Origin: Bacillota bacterium
Lineage (GTDB): Bacteria; Bacillota; Clostridia; Lachnospirales; Lachnospiraceae
Assembly (NCBI GenBank): GCA_023411215.1
Contig: JAEYOY010000002.1
Span: forward strand, 1-64,000
Direction: 5' to 3'
Length of the DNA: 64,000 nucleotides
Below the pieces are notes generated by a model. It saw only the letters and a list, made by a program, of their open reading frames with translations, had not been told where the DNA came from and ran no database searches. Shown here piece after piece: positions 41,678 through 49,844 of the stretch. Within the stretch, counting starts at the first letter, position 1; each line of letters starts with the position of its first letter. The position numbers and the translations under genes are program-made.

Positions 41678-42371
41678 GTCTTCTTCCTCCGCCAAACAGA
41701 AGAATTAATCGTAGCAGCTGTAAAATAGTAGCCGCAGCAGCCGCAACATACGTAAGTGCGGCAGCATCCAGCACCTTCTTGGATTGGCTTAATTCCTCAT
41801 TATATAATATCCCTGTTTCACCTAATCTGGCAATGGCACGTCTAGAGGCATTAAATTCTACCGGCAGTGTAATCAATTGAAACAATACAGCAGCCGAAAA
41901 TAAGATAATACCCAAATCAATCAGGGACTGAAAACCGCCAAAGAATAAACCGATTAATATAAGAGGCCAAGCCGCCATAGAGCCAAAGTTCGCAACCGGC
42001 ACTAAAAGCCCTCTTATTTTTAATGGGAGATAGGATTTCTGATGTTGAATCGCGTGTCCGCATTCATGAGCAGCAACGCCGATGGCTGCCAGTGAATTGG
42101 AATGATATACGGAATCCGATAATCGTAGGACCTTATGTCTCGGATCGTAATGATCATTCAGGTTACCGGATATCTGTTCTATCTGAACATCATATATTCC
42201 GGAGTTCTGCAAAAGCTTGGCAGCTGCCTGCGCTCCTGTCATTCCTGACATGCTTCTTACTCTAGAATACTTAGCAAAGGTTGATTTCACTCTTGCCGAT
42301 GCCACCATAGATATCACAACACCGATTAAGACCAGGATATAAGTTGAATCAAAATAAGGATAAAAACCCAT
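41670..42371 (-). CDS. Zinc metallopeptidase, YugP family
   Basis: This 233-residue membrane protein begins MGFYPYFDSTYILVLIGV at 42371, with GGAGG 5 nt upstream. It has an N-terminal TM helix, a HECGH zinc-binding motif (AAHECGHAIQHQ, about residue 95) and three or more further helices around 115-165 and 205-225. The physiological substrate is unknown. It is commonly located in the fmt-rsmB region of Clostridia, as here. An in-frame upstream extension of 16 codons is the translated family-C palindrome, not protein. Confidence 0.9.
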   Translation of the reverse strand: MGFYPYFDSTYILVLIGVVISMVASARVKSTFAKYSRVRSMSGMTGAQAAAKLLQNSGIYDVQIEQISGNLNDHYDPRHKVLRLSDSVYHSNSLAAIGVAAHECGHAIQHQKSYLPLKIRGLLVPVANFGSMAAWPLILIGLFFGGFQSLIDLGIILFSAAVLFQLITLPVEFNASRRAIARLGETGILYNEELSQSKKVLDAAALTYVAAAAATILQLLRLILLFGGGRRRD

Positions 42372-42377
42372 AATAAC

Positions 42378-42418
42378 CTCCGTTCTGCCGCAAACCCGCG
42401 AATTTGGGAAGCAGCACA
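42378..42418 (-). repeat. Palindromic leader element (family C), copy 2, upstream of yugP
   Basis: On the minus strand TGTGCTGCTTCCCAAATTCG, then GGGTTTGCGGCAGAACGGAGG. It differs at only a few positions from the copy upstream of rpe, and like it ends inside the Shine-Dalgarno. Confidence 0.65.
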
Positions 42419-42420
42419 TA

Positions 42421-42461
42421 ATTCATGACAATAGAAAGATCGCGAAGCGTGCTTTCTATTG
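42421..42461. repeat. Palindromic element family B, copy 2 (between fmt and yugP)
   Basis: CAATAGAAAG (42429-42438) and CTTTCTATTG (42452-42461) are perfect arms around ATCGCGAAGCGTG, preceded by ATTCATGA. It is closely similar to 22215-22256. Confidence 0.8.
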
Positions 42462-42469
42462 TATGCCGT

Positions 42470-42523
42470 GTGGAAAATCTTATTTTTCCACATTAACACT
42501 ACACGCTGCATCTTCGATGCAGC
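42470..42523. repeat. Two stem-loops after fmt, including family E copy 1
   Basis: GTGGAAAAT / ATTTTTCCAC (42470-42491) is followed by GCTGCATC-TTC-GATGCAGC (42505-42523), a perfect 8-bp stem with a 3-nt loop. The second recurs at 56919-56937. They lie 25 bp beyond the fmt stop. Confidence 0.65.
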
Positions 42524-42548
42524 CGGGAACCCGGAAGACATTAGTTTT

Positions 42549-43487
42549 TCATCTTTGACCGAGGATTGTTCCAGGCGCTACCGGATACCCACGTAAAAAG
42601 GCATCGGTGGTCATCCTTTTCTTACCCTCCAGCTGTAATTCCTTAATCACTAAGGCTTCATCTCCAGTTGCAACCACGAAGGAATCCTTACGAAGCTCAA
42701 TTACCTGCCCTGGTTTAGCAGAGCTATCCTTCAAAGGCTCCACACTCGCCTGCCAAAGCTTTAACGTCTTTCCCTCCAGATAGGTGTAAGCACTGGGCCA
42801 TGGATTAAGGCCACGGATCATACGTTCCAGTTTTACCGCTGGCTGACTAAAATCAAGGAAACCCATATCTTTATTTAAAACTTTTACATAGGTTGCCTGC
42901 TCATCATCCTGGGGTATTCTTAATACTGTTCCGGCTTTCAGCTGATCTAACGCTTCTAATAATAAGTCTGCTCCAAGATGCGACATTTTATCAAAAAGAC
43001 TGCCACCGGTTTCATTTTCTGCAATCGGTAGCTTTGCCTGCAATATCATATCTCCGGTATCAATTCCTACATCCATATACATAATCGTAATACCGGTCTC
43101 ACTCTCTCCGTCAATAATTGAGTATTGGATCGGGGCGGCTCCACGATATTTCGGCAATAAGGAACCATGAACATTGATACAGCCATAGGGCGGAATATCA
43201 AGGAATGCTTTGGGTAGAATCTGTCCAAAGGCAGCTACTACGATAACCTCCGGTGCCATTGCTCTCACCATATCAAGAAATTCTACATCCTTTACCTTAT
43301 TTGGCTGATATACCGGTATACCATGCTTTAAAGCCAGCTCTTTGACAGGTGAGAAGCTAAGCTCCTGTCCTCTGCCCTTCTGTTTATCCGGCTGAGTAAC
43401 CACACCAAGCAGCTCGTGCTCCGAGGCGATTAATTTGTCCAGGGTCACAACCGCAAAATCCGGCGTTCCCATAAATAATACCTTCAT
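42549..43487 (-). CDS. fmt: Methionyl-tRNA formyltransferase
   Basis: This 312-residue enzyme formylates initiator Met-tRNA using 10-formyl-THF. The N-terminal formyltransferase domain opens MKVLFMGTPDFAV. Catalytic Asn and His are in INVHGSLLPKYRGAAPI (about residue 106) and the catalytic Asp in DVGIDTGDMIL. The C-terminal OB-like tRNA-binding domain runs from about 205. It is paired with def, the deformylase acting on the same formyl group, 28 bp upstream. Confidence 0.97.
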   Translation of the reverse strand: MKVLFMGTPDFAVVTLDKLIASEHELLGVVTQPDKQKGRGQELSFSPVKELALKHGIPVYQPNKVKDVEFLDMVRAMAPEVIVVAAFGQILPKAFLDIPPYGCINVHGSLLPKYRGAAPIQYSIIDGESETGITIMYMDVGIDTGDMILQAKLPIAENETGGSLFDKMSHLGADLLLEALDQLKAGTVLRIPQDDEQATYVKVLNKDMGFLDFSQPAVKLERMIRGLNPWPSAYTYLEGKTLKLWQASVEPLKDSSAKPGQVIELRKDSFVVATGDEALVIKELQLEGKKRMTTDAFLRGYPVAPGTILGQR

Positions 43488-43515
43488 CCTAATCCGTCCT
43501 TTCCGGGTAAATGAA

Positions 43516-44001
43516 TTATTGTACCTCTTCTGTAACGGTCACATCACGTAATTCACCTATAGTCTGATCCACATATAGTTTACCATCCAAATGGTCAATC
43601 TCATGGCAAAAGGCTCTAGCTAATAACCCGGTTCCTTCCATTGTGAATTCTTTCATCTCTTCGTTCAACGCCTTAACCTTAACATAATTAGGTCTTCTGA
43701 CAGTTCCCACCTTACCGGGCACACTTAAACAACCCTCATCTCCGATTTGCTCACCATCCATTTCAATAATCTCCGGATTAATCAAAATGATCGGGTCATT
43801 TCCTTCCTCGGAAACATCGATTACAATCAGGCGCTTCAAAATTCCTACCTGAGGCGCAGCAAGACCGACACCGCTGGCATCATACATAGTATCCAGCATA
43901 TCATCAATTAATGTCAGTAGCTTTTTATCTACTTCTTTGATCTCCTTTGCAACTTTATTCAGAACTTTATCTCCAACTTCTCTAATATTTCTGATTGCCA
44001 T
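43516..44001 (-). CDS. def: Peptide deformylase
   Basis: This 161-residue metalloenzyme removes the N-formyl group from new proteins. The three active-site motifs are intact: GVGLAAPQVG, EGCLSVPG and HEIDHLDGKL (metal ligands Cys and two His). The start chosen at 44001 (MAIRNIREVGDKVL) puts GAGG about 10 nt upstream; the ATG three codons earlier lies against the Shine-Dalgarno. It sits in the priA-def-fmt order typical of Firmicutes. Confidence 0.97.
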   Translation of the reverse strand: MAIRNIREVGDKVLNKVAKEIKEVDKKLLTLIDDMLDTMYDASGVGLAAPQVGILKRLIVIDVSEEGNDPIILINPEIIEMDGEQIGDEGCLSVPGKVGTVRRPNYVKVKALNEEMKEFTMEGTGLLARAFCHEIDHLDGKLYVDQTIGELRDVTVTEEVQ

Positions 44002-44161
44002 AATATTCATTCCTCTCTATCTATTCTTTCCTTCGTTCAAGTTGATTATTATTCTTTATTGCCCAGTACAATCCGTACTGTAGAAGCAATTATATTATAT
44101 TACCATAACCTAACCGGTTTTATCAACAAAATATCTGTTAAGGCTATGAATTATTGTCCAT

Positions 44162-46408
44162 TTAGTAGCTGCTCATTGGATCAAAATCGAATTGAAGATT
44201 ACATCCGGCAAAGTACTCGGAATAGGTAAAATATCCTTCCAAATAATTTTTAATTCGAATCAAATCCTCATAACCCTTGTACTTGATATACATTACTCTG
44301 CGGTAGATATCATTCACTTTGGAAACCTGGGCAGGAGCCGGACCAATCACATGAGCAGGAAGCTCTTCCTGTTCCAAATACAGCTTTAAAGCTTCACCAA
44401 GATGAAGGGCAGCCTTGTCTACCTTCTCTTCTTCCTTCGAAGTGATTAATGCTAGTAGCATATGCGCAACCGGAGGATATTGCATCAGTCTGCGATAAAG
44501 AATCTCCTGCTCAAAGAAGTTCTTATAATCACCCTCCGCTGCTGTAGTGATACTATAATGCTCTGGATGATAGGTTTGAATCACCACTTCGCCGGGTAAC
44601 ACATCTCTACCTGCTCTACCTGCTGCTTGACAAAGTAATTGGAAGGTTCGCTCACTTGCGCGAAAGTCTCCGGTATAGAGCGATAAGTCCGCGGCAATGA
44701 TTCCAACCAAGGTAACCTTTGGAAAATCATGCCCCTTCACTATCATCTGGGTTCCTACTAGGATATCCGCTCTGTGTTCTGCAAAAGCAGCCATAATTTC
44801 CTCATGTCCACCTTTATTCTTCGTAGTATCCGTATCCATACGAAGCACACGGGCTCCGGGAAATTCTCTCTTCACTAATTCCTCAACCTTCTGTGTTCCT
44901 GTTCCAAAAGCGGCAATGTATTTCGAACTGCAGCTGGGGCAATTCCCCGGCTGCTTCTCTGAATACCCACAGTAATGGCAAACCATATTACCATTATTGT
45001 GGGAGGTTAGTGAGATATCGCAATGAGGGCATTTCATTACATGTCCACAGCTACGACAAGAGACAAAGCCTGCATATCCGCGGCGATTAATAAAAAGCAT
45101 AATCTGTTCCTTCTTATTTAAACGATCCTGTATTAGGTCCCTTAGCTTCTCACTGAAAATTGATTTGTTTTTATTCTTTAACTCCTCCCTAAGATCAACA
45201 ATCCAGACAGTCGGGGGTTGTGCTTCCTTCGCTCTCTTGGTCAGCGTATAAAGCTTCATCAGCCCTTCCTGTACTTGACAAAATGTCTCAATTGAGGGTG
45301 TTGCTGAACCCAGAAGAACCGAACTCCCGGTTAACTCAGCCCTCTTTCTGGCAACCCAGGTGGCATGGTATTTGGGTGTAGTCTCACTTTTATAGCTATT
45401 CTCATGTTCCTCATCAATAATAATTAATCCCAGATTCAAAAAGGGGGTAAACAAAGCAGATCTTGGACCAATCATAATATCAATCTCCCCATTACGGGCG
45501 CGAAGGCTTTGATCAAAACGTTCCCCTTGGGACATCTTTGAATTCATAATGGTGATACGTTCTCCAAAGCGTTTATAAAATCGCTGTACTGTCTGATAGG
45601 TCAGTGCAATCTCCGGAATTAACATAATTACCTGCTTGCCCTCACCAATTACATGAGCAATGATTTCCATGTAGACCTCTGTCTTACCGCTTCCTGTTAC
45701 TCCATGGAGCAGATAGTTGGTACGTACTCCATTCTCATAATCCCGAATAAAATCCTGTACAATGGACCGCTGCTCCTCATTAAGTGAGACAGGCTGATAT
45801 TGTCCACTCTGTGTAGTGATTGGGTTGCGATAAATCTGTTCTGAGACAGTCTTTGTTACACCCTGCTTTTCCATTCCCTGTATTGTCGCTCTGGATATAT
45901 TCAGATTATTAAGTGCAACCTCATAATCTAGAACTTTATCTTTTAGTAATGCTTCTAAAAGCCTTAAACGCGCTTTGTTATTTTTTCTCTGATATTCATA
46001 ATACAATTGATTTGCCTGCTCATTATTTATGATCAATTGTATGCTCTTTTGCTCTTTTATCTTCACAGCCTTACGAACCGGAATAACCGTCTTAAGGGCA
46101 TCATTAATCGTCCCTCCGAAAGACTCCTTGATCCAATAAGCAAGAACAATCAGATGGCTCTCAATCATTGGAGCATCCTTTACCACTTTTGAGATTGGTT
46201 TAATCAATTCCTGGCGAAGTTTTGGCTCCGAAGATACATCTACAATGTATCCATTAATCTGACGGTTTCCCTTACCGAAGGGTACAACTACAAGCGCTCC
46301 GATGGCTGCTTGCTCTAACAGCTCCTCAGGAATGGCGTACTGATATGTCTTGTCTAGGTTTTCGTGGGAAATATCAATGATGATATCTGCATAGCTTTGA
46401 TAAGACAT
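44162..46408 (-). CDS. priA: Primosomal protein N' (replication restart helicase PriA)
   Basis: This 748-residue DNA helicase reloads the replisome at stalled forks. An N-terminal 3'-DNA-binding region is followed by the SF2 helicase: Walker A LLHGVTGSGKTEVYMEI, DEEH box LIIIDEEHENSYKS and GSATPSIET. Between helicase lobes the zinc-binding insert shows paired cysteines (CRSCGHVMKCPHC, CHYCG, CPSC). Motif VI is QAAGRAGRD. It is probably the first gene of the run def-fmt-yugP-rsmB and onward. GGAGG lies 6 nt from the ATG. Confidence 0.97.
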   Translation of the reverse strand: MSYQSYADIIIDISHENLDKTYQYAIPEELLEQAAIGALVVVPFGKGNRQINGYIVDVSSEPKLRQELIKPISKVVKDAPMIESHLIVLAYWIKESFGGTINDALKTVIPVRKAVKIKEQKSIQLIINNEQANQLYYEYQRKNNKARLRLLEALLKDKVLDYEVALNNLNISRATIQGMEKQGVTKTVSEQIYRNPITTQSGQYQPVSLNEEQRSIVQDFIRDYENGVRTNYLLHGVTGSGKTEVYMEIIAHVIGEGKQVIMLIPEIALTYQTVQRFYKRFGERITIMNSKMSQGERFDQSLRARNGEIDIMIGPRSALFTPFLNLGLIIIDEEHENSYKSETTPKYHATWVARKRAELTGSSVLLGSATPSIETFCQVQEGLMKLYTLTKRAKEAQPPTVWIVDLREELKNKNKSIFSEKLRDLIQDRLNKKEQIMLFINRRGYAGFVSCRSCGHVMKCPHCDISLTSHNNGNMVCHYCGYSEKQPGNCPSCSSKYIAAFGTGTQKVEELVKREFPGARVLRMDTDTTKNKGGHEEIMAAFAEHRADILVGTQMIVKGHDFPKVTLVGIIAADLSLYTGDFRASERTFQLLCQAAGRAGRDVLPGEVVIQTYHPEHYSITTAAEGDYKNFFEQEILYRRLMQYPPVAHMLLALITSKEEEKVDKAALHLGEALKLYLEQEELPAHVIGPAPAQVSKVNDIYRRVMYIKYKGYEDLIRIKNYLEGYFTYSEYFAGCNLQFDFDPMSSY

Positions 46409-46600
46409 AGCGGCCTCCTTCGTAGGTAATAGATTGAATAAACGTAATTTTCAACGGCAAATATATACTTCCACCCATATTTAGCAAGTTTATGGCAGAA
46501 TGCAAGATTTGTGTGTATTAATTGTTATTGTGAATTATAGCTATCGCAATTCATATAGTAGGCTTTACAGGATTATATACTATACTTTCTATAGGAGAGA

Positions 46601-48061
46601 TTATTTGATCTGGGCAGCAGCATCTCGGATTAAATCTCTGTCATCCATCGGATACTTGACTCCTCTGATTTCCTGATAATCCTCATGTCCCTTACCTGCG
46701 ACTACAATAACATCGCCATCTTGGGCATGCTCTATACTATAACGGATCGCTTCCTTTCGGTCAATGATCTCTACATAGGCTCCCGGACCTTTCTTAACTC
46801 CTTCTATAATATCATTTACAATATCCTGTGGTTCTTCAAAACGAGGATTATCGGAGGTAACGATGGTTACATCCGCCATGTTAGAGGATACCTCCCCCAT
46901 CTCAAAACGACGGCTTCTGGAACGATTACCGCCACAGCCAAACACACATACCAATCGCTTCGGATTGTATTCCTTGAGTGTGGATAGCAAACTTTCTAAA
47001 CTCATGGCATTGTGTGCATAGTCCAGCATCACACTAAAGCGATTCGATACCGGCACCAGCTCCACTCTTCCTTTGACATGCACATTACTTAAGGCTTTTA
47101 TAATCTCTTCGTTACTGACACCAAAGTGCCTGCAAAGAGAAATAGCACATAAGGAATTATACACATTGAATTTACCTGGTATATTCATCTCAACTGAAAG
47201 GTTCATGAAGCCCTCAACCTTATATGCAATACCCAGGAAACCGGGTTTTTGCAGAAGCTCCACCTCGGTAGCCCGTATATCTGCGCGCTCAGAGAATCCA
47301 AAGGTCTCCACTTTACAGGTATGTCCTTCGAGAATTGCGTCCGCATGGGCATCATCGATATTGATTAATCCAAGCTTGCACTGGCTAAACAACTTACTCT
47401 TACTGGTCAGATAGTCTCTAAAGTCCGTATGCTCTGCTCCGCCTATATGATCTTCACCCAGATTAGTGAAGATACCATAATCAAAAGTAAACCCAGCAAC
47501 ACGGTTAAGCTTCAATCCCTGAGAAGATACCTCCATAACCACACATTCACAGCCTTCTTCCACCATCTGGGCAAAGGTCTCCTGAAGCGTATAAGATTCC
47601 GGTGTTGTATTATTGGCAGGAGTTACCGTATTTCCAATAATAGTTTCTATGGTACCGATGAGTCCCACCTTCTTGCCTGTATTCTCCAGAATGGATTTAA
47701 TCATATAAGTAGTAGTTGTCTTACCCTTGGTTCCGGTAATGCCGACGGTGGTAAGCTTTCTTGCCGGATGGCCAAAATATGCTGCCGACATATAAGCTAA
47801 AGCAAGTCTTGTATCATTTACCTTGATTACGGTAACATGAGGAGGCAGCTCTACCTCTTTCTCCACTATGATTGCAGCTGCACCTTTCTCAGCCACCTCC
47901 ATAACATAGGCATGGCCGTCATATACTGCTCCTGAGATGCAGACAAAGACACAGCCCTCAGTAGTTTTTCGAGAATCATATACCAGCTCCTTAACAATAC
48001 CAGTCTCATCTCCTTGAATACAGGTATAATCCAGCTGCTCTAACATTTCCTTTAAAATCAC
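46601..48061 (-). CDS. murE: UDP-MurNAc-tripeptide synthetase MurE (meso-DAP adding)
   Basis: This 486-residue ligase adds the third residue of the stem peptide. ATP P-loop: GITGTKGKTTTTYMI (about residue 108). The central domain has EVSSQGLKLNRV and NLGEDHIGGAEH. The C-terminal domain contains DNPRFEEP; DNPR in this position is the marker of meso-diaminopimelate specificity, whereas Lys-adding enzymes differ. The start is GTG at 48061, with GGAGG 7 nt upstream. It lies outside the dcw cluster, 15 kb from mraZ, and murF is not adjacent. Confidence 0.95.
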   Translation of the reverse strand: MILKEMLEQLDYTCIQGDETGIVKELVYDSRKTTEGCVFVCISGAVYDGHAYVMEVAEKGAAAIIVEKEVELPPHVTVIKVNDTRLALAYMSAAYFGHPARKLTTVGITGTKGKTTTTYMIKSILENTGKKVGLIGTIETIIGNTVTPANNTTPESYTLQETFAQMVEEGCECVVMEVSSQGLKLNRVAGFTFDYGIFTNLGEDHIGGAEHTDFRDYLTSKSKLFSQCKLGLINIDDAHADAILEGHTCKVETFGFSERADIRATEVELLQKPGFLGIAYKVEGFMNLSVEMNIPGKFNVYNSLCAISLCRHFGVSNEEIIKALSNVHVKGRVELVPVSNRFSVMLDYAHNAMSLESLLSTLKEYNPKRLVCVFGCGGNRSRSRRFEMGEVSSNMADVTIVTSDNPRFEEPQDIVNDIIEGVKKGPGAYVEIIDRKEAIRYSIEHAQDGDVIVVAGKGHEDYQEIRGVKYPMDDRDLIRDAAAQIK

Positions 48062-48194
48062 AGATATTCCTCCTTCGCTCGACAGCGTTTATTCATGACA
48101 TCGTTTCAATCTATTCCAATTATGTTGATTTACTTTAATTGTAATTCTTTTATCCTACACAATAATAATTATAGGCGATTTATCCTATTTGTAA

Positions 48195-48231
48195 AGAAAA
48201 AAAGATAGGATGGAGAGTTGCTCCCCATCCT
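48195..48231 (-). terminator. Intrinsic terminator upstream of murE
   Basis: AGGATGG (48207-48213) pairs with CCATCCT (48225-48231), and on the minus strand the stem is followed by ATC and seven T. It is 134 bp before the murE start, so it either ends a short upstream transcript or attenuates a murE leader. Confidence 0.8.
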
Positions 48232-48375
48232 TACAATATATGTAATCCTTCTGATTTTATCAATAAATCAATGATATATAACGAAGATGCAGCCCTCCCC
48301 TCCTCCGGCGGAAAGCTTTCTTGCCGTCATATCCAGATGTTATCAGCCAGGAAGCTAAGTTACCACCTTCCTTGA
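48232..48375 (-). other. Possible small RNA or structured leader between two terminators
   Basis: This roughly 145-nt non-coding stretch on the minus strand is bounded upstream by the lipoprotein-gene terminator (48376-48412) and downstream by an intrinsic terminator (48195-48231). It contains potential stems GGAAG ... CTTCC and GGC-GAAAG/CTTTC-GCC, and half of the family-E hairpin (GCTGCATCTTCG). No known RNA family (T-box, riboswitch, 6S, SRP) was recognised. No promoter could be assigned with confidence. Confidence 0.35.
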
Positions 48376-48412
48376 ATAAAAGCAAGGCCTACTGCTCACC
48401 TTGCTTTTATTA
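48376..48412. terminator. Bidirectional terminator after the 48431 lipoprotein gene
   Basis: A perfect 13-bp inverted repeat AATAAAAGCAAGG / CCTTGCTTTTATT encloses an 11-nt loop, with T-rich tails on both strands. Confidence 0.85.
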
Positions 48413-48430
48413 GCTTCTATGGTATCACTT

Positions 48431-49375
48431 CTATTCACTCACTGAAAATGTAATAGGATCAGATTCATAAATTGTATCATAACTTTTTGGATTTATAATA
48501 TGAAAGCTCAATTCCAAATCTTTTACCTCATCAATTCCATTCTCCTCTAAGTCAGAACTTAATATAGTAATAGGAGTTAACGCCATTCTTCCTTTATTAA
48601 CCTGACTTGAAAAATATGGTGTAACCATGAATCCGTTAATCGACATATTGTCACATTGAACTAGAACATCGGAGTTCGATGTATTCTCGATATATAATAG
48701 GACTCCTGCACCCCAAATACTATCTTCCGTTACATATCTACCAACAATACGTACACCGTTCGTATTCAATAATTCTTTTCCAGAATCCATTACCGGTTGC
48801 TCAACCGTACCATATGCTGAAGTTTTTATAGATATTTCATCTGTGTCAAAGAGAGTATCGTAACTATCTGAATCAAATACATTGAAACTGATGTTAACTT
48901 CAGAAATTGTTTCAATACCCGCTTCTTCTAGATTAGATGATAATAAAGTAATTGTATCATTTATTTTCTTTCCAGCAGCTACAGTACTTGAAAATATATC
49001 ACTTATCATATAATTATTTACAACGATTGAATTGCATTGAACTCCTATATTCTTAAAAGTATCATTTTCAATGAGAACAGCAATACCCTTTCCCCAAACA
49101 GGATCATCAATAATTTCTTTTGCAGTAACGCGTACGCCTTTCTGCTCAAATAGAACAGCCTCATCAATGGTCTCTAAGCTTGTTTTCTTTACACCATCTG
49201 GTGTTTCTGAAGTATCTGTGTTTTTTGTATCATTCGTATCTACAGTATTATCATTCGAATTGTCTTCTGACCCAACAATCTCCTTCTTTGTACCTTCTGA
49301 ACCACAAGCTACTGCCATTAACGCAAAAACTACAATTATACCTATAACAAATAACCCAGCTTTTATTCTTTTCAT
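48431..49375 (-). CDS. Lipoprotein with two tandem copies of an uncharacterised domain
   Basis: This 314-residue secreted lipoprotein has a signal peptide 1-23 ending in lipobox AVAC (Cys24), followed by an Asp/Asn/Thr/Ser-rich linker to about residue 65. Two homologous domains follow, from about residues 75 and 190. Compare VRVTAKEIIDDPVWGKGIAVLIEN with VRIVGRYVTEDSIWGAGVLLYIEN. SFNVFDSDSYDTLFDTDEI likewise matches SFHIINPKSYDTIYESDPI. The fold looks beta-rich and no function is known to me. It is a single gene with a perfect hairpin (GGCGTTT-GCG-AAACGCC, 49403-49419) in its 5' leader. Confidence 0.75.
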   Translation of the reverse strand: MKRIKAGLFVIGIIVVFALMAVACGSEGTKKEIVGSEDNSNDNTVDTNDTKNTDTSETPDGVKKTSLETIDEAVLFEQKGVRVTAKEIIDDPVWGKGIAVLIENDTFKNIGVQCNSIVVNNYMISDIFSSTVAAGKKINDTITLLSSNLEEAGIETISEVNISFNVFDSDSYDTLFDTDEISIKTSAYGTVEQPVMDSGKELLNTNGVRIVGRYVTEDSIWGAGVLLYIENTSNSDVLVQCDNMSINGFMVTPYFSSQVNKGRMALTPITILSSDLEENGIDEVKDLELSFHIINPKSYDTIYESDPITFSVSE

Positions 49376-49844
49376 GTTCTCTCCTTTACTACGTTACGAA
49401 TCGGCGTTTGCGAAACGCCTGCTCCGCTACAAATACGAAAAAAAATCAATCATGACTGTTCCATTCCTGCTCATTATTCTGATTAGACAAATTCTATAAC
49501 ATATACCCCTACAGAGAAAATGTGATATGACAGTTGTCAAGCACAGCTCATAATAATTACTACTGATTTCGCTAATAATGTTATTATAACTACAGATTCT
49601 AAGACTATACTACATACTAGCTTAAAAAATCAAAAAAGTAATTAAATAACATCCCTCTTATCTCCTCTACCACACAAAAAACCGTTATCAATTCTATTAG
49701 CTGAACCCGTCTTATTTTAGATCCATTTCTCTCTGTAAAAAATCCCTTGTTCCCACTATAACGAGAGGATAGAGAATTTTTAGTATACCCTGATCTGATC
49801 ATTCTTCCCAAATACCATATTGCTATGGAATCCTTTTGTTTGCT
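49376..49844. other. 469-bp gene-free region between the lipoprotein gene and comEC
   Basis: It contains the GGCGTTT/AAACGCC leader hairpin at 49403-49419 and AT-rich DNA. On the minus strand a TTGACA occurs at 49535-49540, without a -10 at normal spacing. A 64-codon open frame at 49617-49811 has no ribosome-binding site or recognisable product and is not called. No clear comEC terminator was seen. Confidence 0.4.

Noticed and set aside
48232..48375. T-box or amino-acid riboswitch upstream of murE
   Set aside because: A GGTGGTAAC-like stretch is present but lacks the T-box core, specifier loop and antiterminator pairing; it is kept only as an unclassified structured region.
49617..49811. 64-codon minus-strand open frame between the lipoprotein gene and comEC
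   Set aside because: There is no ribosome-binding site, no recognisable domain and AT-rich composition; it is consistent with chance.
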